DNA from: Qipengyuania sphaerica
GTDB taxonomy: Bacteria > Pseudomonadota > Alphaproteobacteria > Sphingomonadales > Sphingomonadaceae
Assembly (NCBI RefSeq): GCF_019711595.1
Contig: NZ_JAIGNR010000001.1
Span: 248,001-312,000 of the forward strand
Direction of reading: 5' to 3'
DNA length: 64,000 nucleotides
Part shown: one piece after another, positions 1 to 8,497 of the stretch
Position numbering within the stretch: position 1 is the first letter of the stretch
How the letters are laid out: every line of letters begins with the position of its first letter
Notes under the pieces: model-generated
What the model was told of the DNA's origin: nothing
The model's input: the letters and a program-made list of their open reading frames with translations, nothing else
The model's database searches: none
Position numbers and translations under genes: made by a program

Positions 1-593
1 CCCTGCGCGACGCGCTGAAGCGGCTGGACATGGAGGAAGATGAAGACCTCTTCTACGCCATTGGCGCTGCCAAGATTACCGACCGCGCGGTGATGGAAGC
101 GCTCATGCCGGGTTCCACCGAAGGCATGGCCGACGAGGACGATGAATGGCTGCGTAGCGGCAAGTCGCTTTCCATCCGCGGGCTTACTCCCGGCGTGGGC
201 TACGACCTTGCGGAATGCTGCCACCCGGTACCGGGCGACCGGATCGTAGGCCTTCGCAAGCAGGACAAGGGCGTCGAGGTGCACGCCATCGACTGCCACC
301 AGCTTGCCACCGGAATCGACAGCGACTGGCTAGATCTCAGCTGGGGCCGACGGTCACGCGGTGCCGTCGGCCGCCTGCGCGTTACCTTATACGACAGGCC
401 CGGCACTCTGGCCGAGATGGCCGGCATCTTTGCGCAGAACGTGGTCAATGTGAAAAGCCTCGAGCAGACGCAGCTCGACCATCCCTTCACCACCTATGAG
501 GTCGATCTGGAGGTACAGGATCTTGCCCACCTCACGCGCATCCTGAGCGCGCTGCGCGCGAGCGATGCGGTGGCGCAGGCGGAGCGCGCATGA
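1..593 (+). CDS. rsh: Bifunctional (p)ppGpp synthetase/hydrolase, C-terminal fragment
   Basis: This is the 3' end of a RelA/SpoT-homologue gene; the 5' part lies outside the window and the frame is open from base 3. About 197 residues are visible. They contain the end of the linker, the zinc-finger/RIS region with the conserved DLAECCHPVPGD motif, and a C-terminal ACT domain (RVTLYDRPGTLAEMAGIFAQ). In this family the C-terminal half senses ribosome and amino-acid state and controls the N-terminal hydrolase and synthetase domains, which make and break the alarmone (p)ppGpp. The TGA stop at 591-593 lies only a few bases before a MITE-like element. Assignment to the Rsh family is secure; the catalytic domains cannot be checked. 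Confidence 0.93.
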   Translation, partial: LRDALKRLDMEEDEDLFYAIGAAKITDRAVMEALMPGSTEGMADEDDEWLRSGKSLSIRGLTPGVGYDLAECCHPVPGDRIVGLRKQDKGVEVHAIDCHQLATGIDSDWLDLSWGRRSRGAVGRLRVTLYDRPGTLAEMAGIFAQNVVNVKSLEQTQLDHPFTTYEVDLEVQDLAHLTRILSALRASDAVAQAERA

Positions 594-597
594 GCTT

Positions 598-863
598 AGG
601 CTCACAGTGCAGACCTAGCGCTGCCGAGGCGGCGGAATGGCGAAGATATCGTGCGGAAGCTCGCGCAGCGCGTGCACGCCGCACGGGCAAGCGGGGTTCT
701 GTGCGAGATCGAAGCCATTCCGACGTCTCGAGGAGATTTGGCCAAAAAGGCCCAGTGCTTCGGCGCAAAGGCTTGGAAGATGCTCATCTGCCTGCGCCTT
801 CGCTTCTCGCCCTGAGCCTTTTTGACTCAAACCTCGGCAGCGCTAGGCCCGCACTGTGAGCCT
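598..863. mobile_element. MITE-like element with 31-bp terminal inverted repeats
   Basis: The left end 599-629 (GGCTCACAGTGC, two variable bases, then CCTAGCGCTGCCGAGG after one A/G difference) is the reverse complement of the right end 832-862, with only 2 mismatches in 31 bp. One more base pairs outside each end (598/863). The interior of about 200 bp has no convincing gene. Short length, long near-perfect terminal inverted repeats and no coding capacity are the features of a non-autonomous transposable element. I see no clear target-site duplication. The element sits just after the rsh stop codon, and its right arm contains the GTG start of the following VOC gene. A large RNA hairpin with no mobility history is an alternative. 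Confidence 0.7.
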
Positions 864-1221
864 TCTTACAGGGATCGACCATGTCCAGCTCGCCATGCCG
901 CATGGCGGCGAACCGCATGCGCGCAAGTTCTGGACCGGCGTGATGGGCCTCACCGAAGTCGCCAAGCCCGCCCATCTCGCCATCAACGGAGGCTGCTGGT
1001 TCGAGGCGGAGGGTATTACCATCCATTGCGGCGTAGAGGACGGTTTCCTGCCCGCCCGCCGCGCGCATCCGGCGTTACTGGTCAAGAACCTCGGCGCGCT
1101 GGTCGCCAAGCTCGAAGCGCTGGGCGTGCCCTTCAAACCGGGCAAGGATCTCGAAGGCTATCGCCGCGGCGATATCGCCGATCCCTTCGGCAACCGCATC
1201 GAGCTGATGGAAAAGCTCTAG
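856..1221 (+). CDS. VOC (glyoxalase/bleomycin-resistance) family protein
   Basis: A 121-residue protein with a single vicinal-oxygen-chelate fold. It begins GIDHVQLAMP, runs through a FWTGVMGL first beta-alpha unit, and ends with the typical DPFGNRIELME strand. VOC proteins dimerise and bind a metal; members include dioxygenases, glyoxalases and drug-binding proteins. The sequence does not say which substrate this one uses. The GTG start at 856 is the only in-frame start that keeps the first strand, and it lies inside the right inverted repeat of the upstream element. No good ribosome-binding site is visible. The stop overlaps that of the convergent META-domain gene by 4 bp (CTAG). The family call is firm, the function unknown. 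Confidence 0.85.
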   Translation: MSLLTGIDHVQLAMPHGGEPHARKFWTGVMGLTEVAKPAHLAINGGCWFEAEGITIHCGVEDGFLPARRAHPALLVKNLGALVAKLEALGVPFKPGKDLEGYRRGDIADPFGNRIELMEKL

Positions 1222-1661
1222 TCGTGACTGTTGCGGACCAGTTCTGCGCGGTGACCGGGTACGGTCAGAAACAGGCGATCGCCGGCAGGTAGCATTCTCA
1301 CATTACTTGCGAGGAAGAGCCGGAACAGCCTTTCGTTGGGCTGCTCGGCACAGGCCTGCAGCGTGCAGGTGCGCATGTGATATATGCCCTCGCTCTCGCC
1401 CGAAACTCCGCAGGAATTGCAGCCGTCGTGATAGCCGACGATCTCGCTCCATCTAATGCCGATGGAATAGTTCTCATCGGTGACATCGATGCCATCGATC
1501 CGGACGAAATCCCAACCCCCGTCCTCTTCAGGTGCTGCTATCAGGTGCCAGAGCGTTTCGCCAGGAGGCATCGCGATCCCGCCGATCGCCGCAATCACGG
1601 CGACTGCCAACCCTCCCGCAGTAACCCATGCGAGACCCTTGTGATGTTGGCCACCGCTCAC
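1218..1661 (-). CDS. META-domain (HslJ-like) exported or membrane-anchored protein
   Basis: A 147-residue protein starting at GTG 1661, which overlaps the TGA of the upstream DUF1905 gene (TTGTGA). The N-terminus (residues 8-30, GLAWVTAGGLAVAVIAAIGG) is a hydrophobic anchor or uncleaved signal. The remainder resembles the META/HslJ domain, a small beta-rich domain often found in heat-induced or motility-linked exported proteins: GETLWHLIA, a Cys-rich DGCNSCGVSGES turn, an MRTCTLQAC strand, and a final GDRLFLTVPG strand. It is the last gene of a three-gene minus-strand operon with cyclophilin and DUF1905, joined by stop/start overlaps. Longer upstream reading in this frame only shadows the neighbouring genes. 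The META call is by motif style and moderately sure. Confidence 0.65.
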   Translation of the reverse strand: MSGGQHHKGLAWVTAGGLAVAVIAAIGGIAMPPGETLWHLIAAPEEDGGWDFVRIDGIDVTDENYSIGIRWSEIVGYHDGCNSCGVSGESEGIYHMRTCTLQACAEQPNERLFRLFLASNVRMLPAGDRLFLTVPGHRAELVRNSHD

Positions 1662-1975
1662 AAGAGTTCCAGCTCGAGTCCCAGCAAGTTGCCTTCGGCG
1701 AGTTCCTCGGCCCGCATTACCTTCTTCGAGACGAGCAGTACCCATTCGGATTTCTCGCGTTGCGGGAAGACCGATGTTTTCCAATCCGTCTCGCCAATAC
1801 GCGCCAGAACCTTGACCGAGCCGAAGCCGCGCCGCGCGCCGAACTCGAGCCGGTGCAGCCGCTCGTGCATGGCGATGGCTGCGGCCGCTTCGCCGGTGAT
1901 CGTCACAAGGTGATAGGTCCCGCGATCGCCCTGCCAGCGCGACAGCGGCAGGGCGCAGGAGAGCCTCTCGCTCAT
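1658..1975 (-). CDS. DUF1905 domain-containing protein
   Basis: A 105-residue cytosolic protein. The segment from YHLVTITGEAAAAI to GSVKVLARIGETDWKTSVFP matches the compact beta-barrel of the DUF1905 family, whose biochemical role is not known. The ATG at 1975 overlaps the TGA of the upstream cyclophilin gene (ATGA), and its own stop overlaps the next start, so translation of all three genes is probably coupled. A longer in-frame extension upstream is only a shadow of the cyclophilin gene. The family assignment is good; no function is claimed. Confidence 0.75.
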   Translation of the reverse strand: MSERLSCALPLSRWQGDRGTYHLVTITGEAAAAIAMHERLHRLEFGARRGFGSVKVLARIGETDWKTSVFPQREKSEWVLLVSKKVMRAEELAEGNLLGLELELL

Positions 1976-3015
1976 TCGGCCATGCGACGCACGGGCACCT
2001 GAATATTGCAGATATCCGCGCCGCCCGCTGGCACGATGAAGAACGGCGGCTGGCGATTGGCGCGGGCATCGGCGTAGCGCGCGAAGCTGGGACCTTCGGT
2101 GTCGAGATATTCGAACTTCGGTCGCTCGTCCTGGGGCAGGTCGGCGGCGACGCGCACGGTCAGGATCGGCGTGCGCTTGCTTTCGTCCTCGTAGAAGCCG
2201 AGTGTGCCCTTGCCGCGCGGCAGGGCGCTCAAATGCTCCATGCCCTCCACGATGCGCCCGGCGAGCGCGATATTCTGGTCGAGATGCCGCGGCGCATGTC
2301 CGATTACCGTATAGAGGCCCGAACCATCGCCGGCATCGGGTGCCATCCCGCGTCCGACGCCCACCATGCCGTAACAATGGACCGGCCAGACCCGCGCATT
2401 GCCCTCGTTCTCGTCCTTCCCGTAATTGGAAGCGAGCGGCCAGCCCTTGTAGGGCAGCGAGAGCTGGGCATAGGAATCGAGCAGCCCGTTGGCGAGGATC
2501 ATGCCGGTGGTGGCGTCGGCCGCAATCACCGGCTCATCGGTTTCGAGCGAGCGGGCGCGCTGGCTGTCGGCGAGCAGGCGCGGCAGGCCGATCGCATCGG
2601 CAGGTATTGTGTAATTGGCGGAGCTGGTAGGTCGCAGACCTTCGGTCGGCAGAGGCTCGAAATCGTCCGCCATGCTGGCCGGGTCCCCCCACTGCGTGAC
2701 GTAATTGTCCTGCACCCGCAAAACCGCATTTCCGTCGAACTTGCCGGCCCGTGCGAGAGTGCGGATATTGGCGGTCCAGTCCTCGCTGAATGGGGCGGGC
2801 ATCAGCTGGATTACAACCTGGCGCTCATTGCCATCAGCGTCGGGCGCCAGCGTCATGACCAGCAGGTCCTCGGCAGGGATGGCAATCCACTCCTCCGCAG
2901 CTGCCTGCTCGACGATCTCGTAAGGTCCCGGCGGCGGCGCTTCGGCATCGTCCTGCGCAAGGAGCGGAGTGGCAAGGGCGAGCGCTGCAGCCAGCGAAAT
3001 CAGGTGGTTGGTCAT
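1972..3015 (-). CDS. Periplasmic cyclophilin-type peptidyl-prolyl cis-trans isomerase
   Basis: A 347-residue precursor with a clear Sec signal peptide (MTNHLISLAAALALATPLLAQ). The cyclophilin fold is split by an insert: an early PFSEDWTANIRTLARAGKFDGNAVLRVQDNYVTQWGDP part matches the core NFxxLxxxGfYdG region. The later CYGMVGVGRG, DGSGLYTVIGHAPRHLD and GRIVEGMEHLS segments match the G-x-V-x-M-A-R, SQFFI and G-x-V-x-G-M-x-V motifs. The protein probably assists folding of exported proteins. The ATG at 3015 was chosen because it starts the signal peptide; a longer frame upstream has no signal. It is the first gene of a coupled operon with DUF1905 and META genes. A terminator-like hairpin lies 36 nt before the start. 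Confidence 0.85.
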   Translation of the reverse strand: MTNHLISLAAALALATPLLAQDDAEAPPPGPYEIVEQAAAEEWIAIPAEDLLVMTLAPDADGNERQVVIQLMPAPFSEDWTANIRTLARAGKFDGNAVLRVQDNYVTQWGDPASMADDFEPLPTEGLRPTSSANYTIPADAIGLPRLLADSQRARSLETDEPVIAADATTGMILANGLLDSYAQLSLPYKGWPLASNYGKDENEGNARVWPVHCYGMVGVGRGMAPDAGDGSGLYTVIGHAPRHLDQNIALAGRIVEGMEHLSALPRGKGTLGFYEDESKRTPILTVRVAADLPQDERPKFEYLDTEGPSFARYADARANRQPPFFIVPAGGADICNIQVPVRRMAE

Positions 3016-3050
3016 GGCGCGGCAGCTTGCCAGCATTGCCACAAAAGAAA

Positions 3051-3088
3051 AGCCCCTTCGCGCGCGTTTTGATGGGCGGGAAGGGGCT
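3051..3088 (-). terminator. Intrinsic terminator-like hairpin in the cyclophilin leader
   Basis: Arms AGCCCCTT and AAGGGGCT pair perfectly (3051-3058 with 3081-3088) around a 22-nt loop. On the minus strand the hairpin is followed by TTTTCTTTT, the signature of Rho-independent termination. It lies 36 nt upstream of the cyclophilin ATG on the same strand, so it could attenuate that operon or end a small minus-strand RNA made from 3090-3290. No leader peptide was recognised. Confidence 0.55.
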
Positions 3089-3302
3089 CTGATGCGATGT
3101 TCGCAGGGAATGCCATTCCGCGCAGCACCGCAACTTGGGGGGTGTACCCGAAATAATGCCTGCGCGCGTGGGCGGGTTCCCACGGTTCGTCGCATTTTGG
3201 CCCAGCCGCGCTGTTGCGCGTACCATCAACTGTCGCTAGAGGCCCGCGTTCGAGAACCCGGGCCTCAAGTGGCGCAAAGCGCGGCAGGCCCAACGGGAAC
3301 GC

Positions 3303-3393
3303 GGAGCAGTGGCCGAGTGGTCGAAGGCGCACGCCTGGAAAGTGTGTATACGGTAACCCCGTATCGAGGGTTCGAATCCCTCCTGCTCCGCCA
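3303..3393 (+). tRNA. tRNA-Ser (anticodon GGA)
   Basis: The acceptor arms GGAGCAG (3303-3309) and CTGCTCC (3383-3389) pair perfectly, followed by discriminator G and an encoded CCA at 3391-3393. The anticodon loop CTGGAAA gives GGA (3337-3339), which reads UCC and UCU. A long class-II variable arm (GTATACGG...CCCCGTAT) and the T-loop TTCGAAT are present. The long variable arm and GGA anticodon identify a serine tRNA. Confidence 0.97.
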
Positions 3394-3476
3394 TCCTTCC
3401 AGTCGCAATTCACGTCACTTCCGACATTTCACGACGGAGTGTGGCAGGCGTAGTACGACACTGCCAGCCTGCACCA

Positions 3477-3504
3477 TTGCGCGGCCCAACCTTCCCGATA
3501 TGAT
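3477..3504 (+). promoter_or_regulatory. Possible promoter of acs
   Basis: TTGCGC at 3477-3482 and TATGAT at 3499-3504 are separated by 16 bp and lie just before acs. Both boxes are recognisable sigma-70-type matches, but this is sequence resemblance only. A GAAGGAGAG ribosome-binding site follows before the ATG. Confidence 0.3.
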
Positions 3505-3531
3505 CGTCGCCGAGAAGGAGAGACGAGCGCA

Positions 3532-5412
3532 ATGGAAGCCAGCGAACTTGCCACCCGCCACCAGTCAGTCGACAGCGACCCCGAAAGCTACTGGCTGAAG
3601 GAGGCGGGCCGTCTCGACTGGATTACTTTCCCGACCAAGGCCAATCGTAGCTCGTTCGACGAGGCGGATTTCGGCATACGCTGGTTCGAGGACGGGGAGC
3701 TCAACGTCACCGTCAACTGCCTCGACCGCCACCTCGCCGAGCGTGGCGACAAGACCGCCATCATCTTCGAAGGCGACGAGCCGGGAGAGGGCTATTCGCT
3801 CACCTACAGGCAGGTCCACGAAGAGGTCTGCCGCTTTGCCAATGCGTTGAAGGATCGCGGCGTAGGCAAGGGCGACCGGGTGGTTCTCTACATGCCGATG
3901 ATCCCCGAGGCGGCATTCGCCATGCTGGGCTGCGCACGGATCGGGGCGGTCCATTCGGTGGTCTTCGGCGGCTTCTCGCCCGACAGCCTTGCCGACCGGA
4001 TCGCCGATTGCGGTGCAAAGCTGCTCGTGACAGCCGACGAAGGGGTGCGGGGTGGCAAGAAGATCCCGCTAAAGGCCAATGCCGACAAGGCGCTGGAGAA
4101 ATCACCGGTCGATGCGGTCATCATGGTTCGCCGCACAGGAGGCGAGGTGAATTTCGTCGAGGGCCGCGACAGCTGGTGGCACGATCTGCGAAGTCGTGTG
4201 AGCGCCGATTGCCCGCCCGGAAGGATGAACGCGGAAGACCCGCTTTTCATCCTTTATACCTCCGGTTCGACAGGCAAGCCCAAAGGGGTGATGCATACCA
4301 CCGGCGGGTATCTACTCTGGGTCACCTTGACCTTCGACATGCTGTTTGGCGCGAAAAATGAAGATATTTTCTGGTGCACCGCCGATGTCGGCTGGGTCAC
4401 CGGGCATAGCTATGTCGTCTACGGACCGCTCGCCAATGGAGCGACGACGGTGATGTTCGATGGTGTCCCAAACTATCCCGACTTCGGTCGGTTCTGGGAG
4501 ACTTCGAACCGGCTTGGCGTGACCATCTTTTACACCGCTCCCACCGCCATCCGTGCGCTCATGCGCGAAGGTGACGACTGGGTCACCCGCCACGACCGCT
4601 CGCAAATCCGCTTGCTCGGTACGGTCGGCGAACCGATCAATCCCGAGGCTTGGAACTGGTATCATGAGGTCGTGGGCGAGGGGCGCTGCGAAATCGTCGA
4701 CACTTGGTGGCAGACCGAAACCGGGGGTGCGATGATTGCGCCCGTACCCGGCGCGGTCGAGACCAAGCCCGGCAGTGCGACCAAACCGCTTCCGGGTGTC
4801 TATCCGGTGCTGGTCGATAACGATGGCGGATTGCTGGAGGGCGCGACCGAAGGCAACCTGTGCATTACGCAAAGCTGGCCCGGCCAGATGCGCGGGGTGT
4901 GGGGCGATGCGGACCGCTTCTTCCAGACCTATTTCACCACCTATCCCGGCAAATATTTCACCGGTGATGGCTGCAAGCGGGACGAGGATGGCTATTACTG
5001 GATCACCGGACGTGTCGACGATGTGATCAACGTATCGGGCCACCGCATGGGAACGGCAGAGGTCGAAAGTGCTCTCGTGGCGCATCCCAAGGTGGCCGAG
5101 GCAGCCGTGGTCGGCATGCCGCATGATGTGAAAGGGCAGGGCATCTATGCCTATGTCACGCTCAATGCGGGCGAGCCCGAAAGCGAGGAATTGCGACAGG
5201 AGTTGCGCCAGTTCGTTCGCGGGGAGATCGGGCCGATCGCCTCGCCCGACGCGATCCAGTTTGCGCCCGCATTGCCCAAGACCCGTTCCGGCAAGATCAT
5301 GCGGCGTATCCTGCGCAAGATCGCGGAAGGCGAGCCGGACAAGGTTGGCGATGTCTCGACCTTGGCTGATCCGGCGGTGGTCGAAAGCCTGATCCAGGGC
5401 GCGCGGGTCTGA
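3532..5412 (+). CDS. acs: Acetyl-coenzyme A synthetase
   Basis: A 626-residue AMP-forming acyl-CoA synthetase that activates acetate to acetyl-CoA by way of acetyl-AMP. The ACS N-terminal domain is followed by the ATP-binding P-loop [15 protein letters not shown] (about residue 240) and the acetate/AMP site around [10 protein letters not shown]. The hinge region [20 protein letters not shown] follows, and the C-terminal domain ends in the [13 protein letters not shown] motif, whose lysine is the usual reversible acetylation site. The length is slightly short of the usual 650. The ATG at 3532 is preceded by GAAGGAGAG. It stands alone between tRNA-Ser(GGA) and hspQ. The motif set separates it from propionyl-CoA synthetase and other family members, so confidence is high. 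Confidence 0.95.
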   Translation: MEASELATRHQSVDSDPESYWLKEAGRLDWITFPTKANRSSFDEADFGIRWFEDGELNVTVNCLDRHLAERGDKTAIIFEGDEPGEGYSLTYRQVHEEVCRFANALKDRGVGKGDRVVLYMPMIPEAAFAMLGCARIGAVHSVVFGGFSPDSLADRIADCGAKLLVTADEGVRGGKKIPLKANADKALEKSPVDAVIMVRRTGGEVNFVEGRDSWWHDLRSRVSADCPPGRMNAEDPLFILYTSGSTGKPKGVMHTTGGYLLWVTLTFDMLFGAKNEDIFWCTADVGWVTGHSYVVYGPLANGATTVMFDGVPNYPDFGRFWETSNRLGVTIFYTAPTAIRALMREGDDWVTRHDRSQIRLLGTVGEPINPEAWNWYHEVVGEGRCEIVDTWWQTETGGAMIAPVPGAVETKPGSATKPLPGVYPVLVDNDGGLLEGATEGNLCITQSWPGQMRGVWGDADRFFQTYFTTYPGKYFTGDGCKRDEDGYYWITGRVDDVINVSGHRMGTAEVESALVAHPKVAEAAVVGMPHDVKGQGIYAYVTLNAGEPESEELRQELRQFVRGEIGPIASPDAIQFAPALPKTRSGKIMRRILRKIAEGEPDKVGDVSTLADPAVVESLIQGARV

Positions 5413-5652
5413 CCGCGCTGCGAAATAGAACGGAGCGATAAGCGCAAATTTTCTTGCGCGCGCTTGCGGCTCGTTAACCTTCGAAGCTTACCACGCTCCC
5501 TATCGGAAATTCCGCATGCTGCCGGACCCCAAGCTGGCGGCTTTTGCGCAAGAGTACTCCCGGGGCGGACGATCTAGCCCTGAATTCGTCACGGGAGGGG
5601 GCCGGATCGCCTTTGCGCAATCCGGCTCCATTCCGTTCAGCCTATCTGGAAA

Positions 5653-6033
5653 TCAGTGCGTGAGGCGGCGGCGCATGCGGTAGCGCCCGTGCTCGAACTG
5701 TTCGAAATACTGGTGCACATCGGGGTGCGAGACGGGGCCGGCGAGCGAATCCGCGATCAGGTTCTGCTGGCTGACGTAGGCGACATAATCGCTCTCGTCG
5801 CTCTCGGCGAGCAAGTGGTAAAAGGGCTGGTTGCGGTCCGGCCGGATCTCTTCGGGGATCGACTGGTACCATTCCTCGCTATTGGCGAAGACCGGATCGA
5901 TATCGAAGATCACTCCGCGAAAATCGAACGCCTTGTGCCGAACAACGTCGCCGATGGCGAAACGGGTGCGGATACGGCGCGGCGCCTCGAGAGTGCGGCC
6001 GGCCTGTGCGGAGAAAAACGATGCCCTGTCCAT
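5653..6033 (-). CDS. hspQ: Heat shock protein HspQ (YccV-like hemimethylated DNA-binding family)
   Basis: A 126-residue protein with the small YccV/HspQ beta-barrel: FAIGDVVRHKAFDFRGVIFDIDPVF, then SEEWYQSIPEEIRPDRNQPFYHLLAE, then YVAYVSQQNLIAD. In Escherichia coli HspQ binds hemimethylated oriC DNA and serves as a specificity-enhancing factor for Lon protease. The ATG at 6033 was chosen; a TTG at 6063 is the only other in-frame option and is less likely. The gene points away from tRNA-Ser(CGA) and is alone on its strand. About 240 bp with no gene separate it from acs; I see nothing there beyond GC-rich repeats. Confidence 0.85.
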   Translation of the reverse strand: MDRASFFSAQAGRTLEAPRRIRTRFAIGDVVRHKAFDFRGVIFDIDPVFANSEEWYQSIPEEIRPDRNQPFYHLLAESDESDYVAYVSQQNLIADSLAGPVSHPDVHQYFEQFEHGRYRMRRRLTH

Positions 6034-6195
6034 GAATGCAAAGAATATGGTGCGCTGCGGCAATTAGGCAAGGGTGCGGGGCGAACGATCCCCCGATTTC
6101 GCATGCGAAAGGGGTTGGCAAGGGCGATATGGGCGGCTAATGGGCGCGCTCGCTTCGACCCGGGGCCAAGGCCCAATCAAGCGCACCCGACATGC

Positions 6196-6289
<94 letters not shown>

Positions 6290-6426
6290 GCCTTTTCTGG
6301 CTTTTCCTGATAGTTCTCCCAGCCAATACAATCCTTAGGATTTGCGGGCCCTTCTCGTTCCGGCCTGTTGCTTGCTGTTCCTCCCCAGCCGCGCTAGTGT
6401 GTGGTAGAAAGTGTGGGAGCAAATGT

Positions 6427-7608
6427 ATGGGCAGTCTGACAGCGACGGCGGTGAAGGCAGCGAGCGAGCCGGGACGCTATGGCGACGGGGACGGTTTATT
6501 CCTGCTTGTCGGCAAAGGCGGAGCGAAAAGCTGGATGGTGCGAATCCAGAAAGATGGGCGGCGTCGCGACATCGGACTGGGTAGCGCCAGCAAGGTTCCA
6601 TTGAAGCTGGCGCGTGAGCGGGCCATTGCGGTTCGAGAGCAAGTAGAGGCGGGAATCGATCCCGTTGCCGAGCGCCGCAAGGCGGCTGGTATTCCTACGT
6701 TCCGCGAAGCTGCGAAGCTCGTGCATGCCGAGCACAAGGCAAGCTGGAAGAACGCGAAGCACAAAGCGCAGTGGCTCTCCACGCTGGAGAATTATGCCTT
6801 CCCCGCATTTGGCGATCGCTCGGTTGCGCAGATAGACGCGGCTGCGGTTCGCGATGCCTTGGCAGCAATATGGCTCGCCAAGCCGGAGACCGCGCGCCGA
6901 TTGCGGCAGAGGATACGAACAGTGATCGATTGGGCAGTCGCCAAGGGATACCGCGATAGCTCGCTGGCAATGCCTGTGATCGACAAGGCGCTACCAAAGC
7001 AGCGTGCAAAGGTCCGCCACCATGCAGCGATGCCTTATGCCGAGCTTCCCGTATTTATGCGTGTTTTACGGGAAACGGAGAGCATGGGGCGGCTGGCATT
7101 GGAGGCCGTTATCCTAACTGCCGCACGCTCGGGCGAGGTGAGGCTAGCGACTTGGGACGAAGTCGATCTGGATGCCGCCACCTGGACTATTCCAGCCGAG
7201 CGCATGAAGGCGGGGCGCGAACATGTTGTCCCGCTTTCCACTCCAGCGGTTGATCTCTTCAAACGCTTGAAAGCGCACCGGCGCGATGGTGACGGTCCAG
7301 CCCTTGTTTTCCCCGGCATGAAGCGTGGCAAGCCGCTCAGCGACATGACTCTCACGAAAGCGATGCGCGATATGGACAGGAGCGAAACACCGCACGGCTT
7401 CCGGAGCACGTTCCGCGATTGGGTTGCGGAGCAGACGACCTTTCCGGCTGATCTGGCAGAAGCGGCGCTCGCCCATGCGGTAAGCGACAAGACCGTGGCC
7501 GCCTACCAGCGAGGAACTATGTTGGAAAAGCGAAGAGAATTAATGGCTTCCTGGGCTGACTACTGTGACGGGATTGGCGATCAAAAGATCGTTCGCATCG
7601 TTGTCTGA
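6427..7608 (+). CDS. Tyrosine-type site-specific integrase (P4/DUF4102 class)
   Basis: A 393-residue recombinase that should integrate and excise the island at the tRNA-Ser(CGA) 3' end. The N-terminus carries the DUF4102 arm-type DNA-binding domain ([24 protein letters not shown]...[15 protein letters not shown]). A SAM-like core-binding region follows, then the catalytic domain. The catalytic arginine is in [12 protein letters not shown] near residue 233, the box HGFRST near 321, and the nucleophilic tyrosine in VAAYQRG near 359. The full set looks active. The ATG at 6427 follows about 140 bp after the tRNA. A much longer open frame runs back through the tRNA but is non-coding. The class is certain; target specificity is inferred from position. 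Confidence 0.95.
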   Translation: MGSLTATAVKAASEPGRYGDGDGLFLLVGKGGAKSWMVRIQKDGRRRDIGLGSASKVPLKLARERAIAVREQVEAGIDPVAERRKAAGIPTFREAAKLVHAEHKASWKNAKHKAQWLSTLENYAFPAFGDRSVAQIDAAAVRDALAAIWLAKPETARRLRQRIRTVIDWAVAKGYRDSSLAMPVIDKALPKQRAKVRHHAAMPYAELPVFMRVLRETESMGRLALEAVILTAARSGEVRLATWDEVDLDAATWTIPAERMKAGREHVVPLSTPAVDLFKRLKAHRRDGDGPALVFPGMKRGKPLSDMTLTKAMRDMDRSETPHGFRSTFRDWVAEQTTFPADLAEAALAHAVSDKTVAAYQRGTMLEKRRELMASWADYCDGIGDQKIVRIVV

Positions 7609-7821
7609 CAGATATTTCAGCTAGAGAAATCGATAATAGATAGCACAGCTTGGCCTTGTGGCGCTCGCTTGCAAGATCGCTGGAATTTGAATCTATCCAC
7701 ATGGCTATCCTCATTCGCTTGGCGCCATCCGGTTCCCTACAGACCGAATCACTCTCATAGTGATGTTGCCTTGATGTTCCGCTGCGTTCCTGCGGCGAAC
7801 GAGGCACAACGAAAGGTCACT

Positions 7822-8022
7822 ATGACTATGACTCAAATACCGGAACTGCTTACCGTGGCGGACTTCTGTTCCCGCTACTCCATCGGTCGCACCTCGCTTT
7901 ATCGCGAGGTCAATGCTGGACGCTTGAAGCTTCGCAAGTTTGGTTCTGCGACACGCATTGCTCGCAAGGATGCAGAACGCTGGGCTGCCAATTTGCCCGG
8001 CTACGGTGGGGAGGCAGCGTGA
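7822..8022 (+). CDS. AlpA-type helix-turn-helix excisionase/regulator
   Basis: A 66-residue DNA-binding protein. The segment LLTVADFCSRYSIGRTSLYREVNAGRLKLRKFGSATRIARKDAERWAANLP is the standard AlpA/MerR-like winged helix found beside integrases. In P4-like elements such proteins activate excision or act as recombination directionality factors. The ATG at 7822 follows GAAAGG at a good distance; a second ATG two codons later is possible. The TGA overlaps the start of the next gene. About 210 bp upstream contain no gene, only a small TCACT...AGTGA dyad near 7751-7765 that could be an operator. Confidence 0.85.
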   Translation: MTMTQIPELLTVADFCSRYSIGRTSLYREVNAGRLKLRKFGSATRIARKDAERWAANLPGYGGEAA

Positions 8023-8426
8023 TGTTGGAAGAAGCTGGAAACGAAATGCCCCCGGTCGCGGCAACGACCGAGGGCGTGTCGACAAGCGTGGAAGCCGCCT
8101 ACCGCCGTGGTATCGGGAAACCGGATGCAAAATGCAACAAGCGATTGCCTGATAAAACAGGCGAGGAACAGGCGAGGAAGCCTGCCGGATCGCTCCCCGG
8201 TTTTACTGGCGAGCCAGTGTGGGAGCTTGCCCGGCATGAAGGCAATCTCATTGCTGGCGAGCGGAGCTTTCATGGCAAGCGATTCTTCGAAGTTCGTCTA
8301 TGGACAGGCGAGAATTGCGACAAGCCGACCAAGAAGGGCGTGACTCTTCCTCCTGAGAATGTGCGCGACCTCGCCATTGCCCTTCTGTCCTATGCTGACC
8401 AGCTGGATGGAAAGGCGCACGGCTAA
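8022..8426 (+). CDS. PC4-like (transcriptional coactivator p15 family) DNA-binding protein
   Basis: A 134-residue protein. The C-terminal half, from GNLIAGERSFHGKRFFEVRLW through KPTKKGVTLPPENVRDLAIALLSYADQ, follows the PC4/YdbC pattern of curved beta-sheet strands, a P-T-K-K-G-V-T-L loop and a terminal helix. Such proteins bind single-stranded nucleic acid. The N-terminal half is charged and probably disordered. The ATG at 8022 overlaps the alpA stop (TGATG) and has GGGAGG upstream, so the two genes are co-translated. A role in island replication or transcription is an inference from position. Family placement rests on motif resemblance. Confidence 0.6.
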   Translation: MLEEAGNEMPPVAATTEGVSTSVEAAYRRGIGKPDAKCNKRLPDKTGEEQARKPAGSLPGFTGEPVWELARHEGNLIAGERSFHGKRFFEVRLWTGENCDKPTKKGVTLPPENVRDLAIALLSYADQLDGKAHG

Positions 8427-8497
8427 ATCCAAACGCGGGGCGCATCGATCCAGCCGGACAGTGTGCCCCGCTAACCTCAACTTGAAACTTGACCGTG

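Noticed and set aside
590-859. An open frame across the element between rsh and the VOC gene
   Set aside because: It reads through both terminal inverted repeats, has arginine-rich low-complexity content and no recognisable motif; it is best explained as non-coding element sequence.
3090-3290. 6S RNA or SRP RNA on the minus strand upstream of the cyclophilin gene
   Set aside because: A terminator-like hairpin is present, but I could not find the conserved 6S bubble or the GGAAGGAAGCA-type SRP signature.
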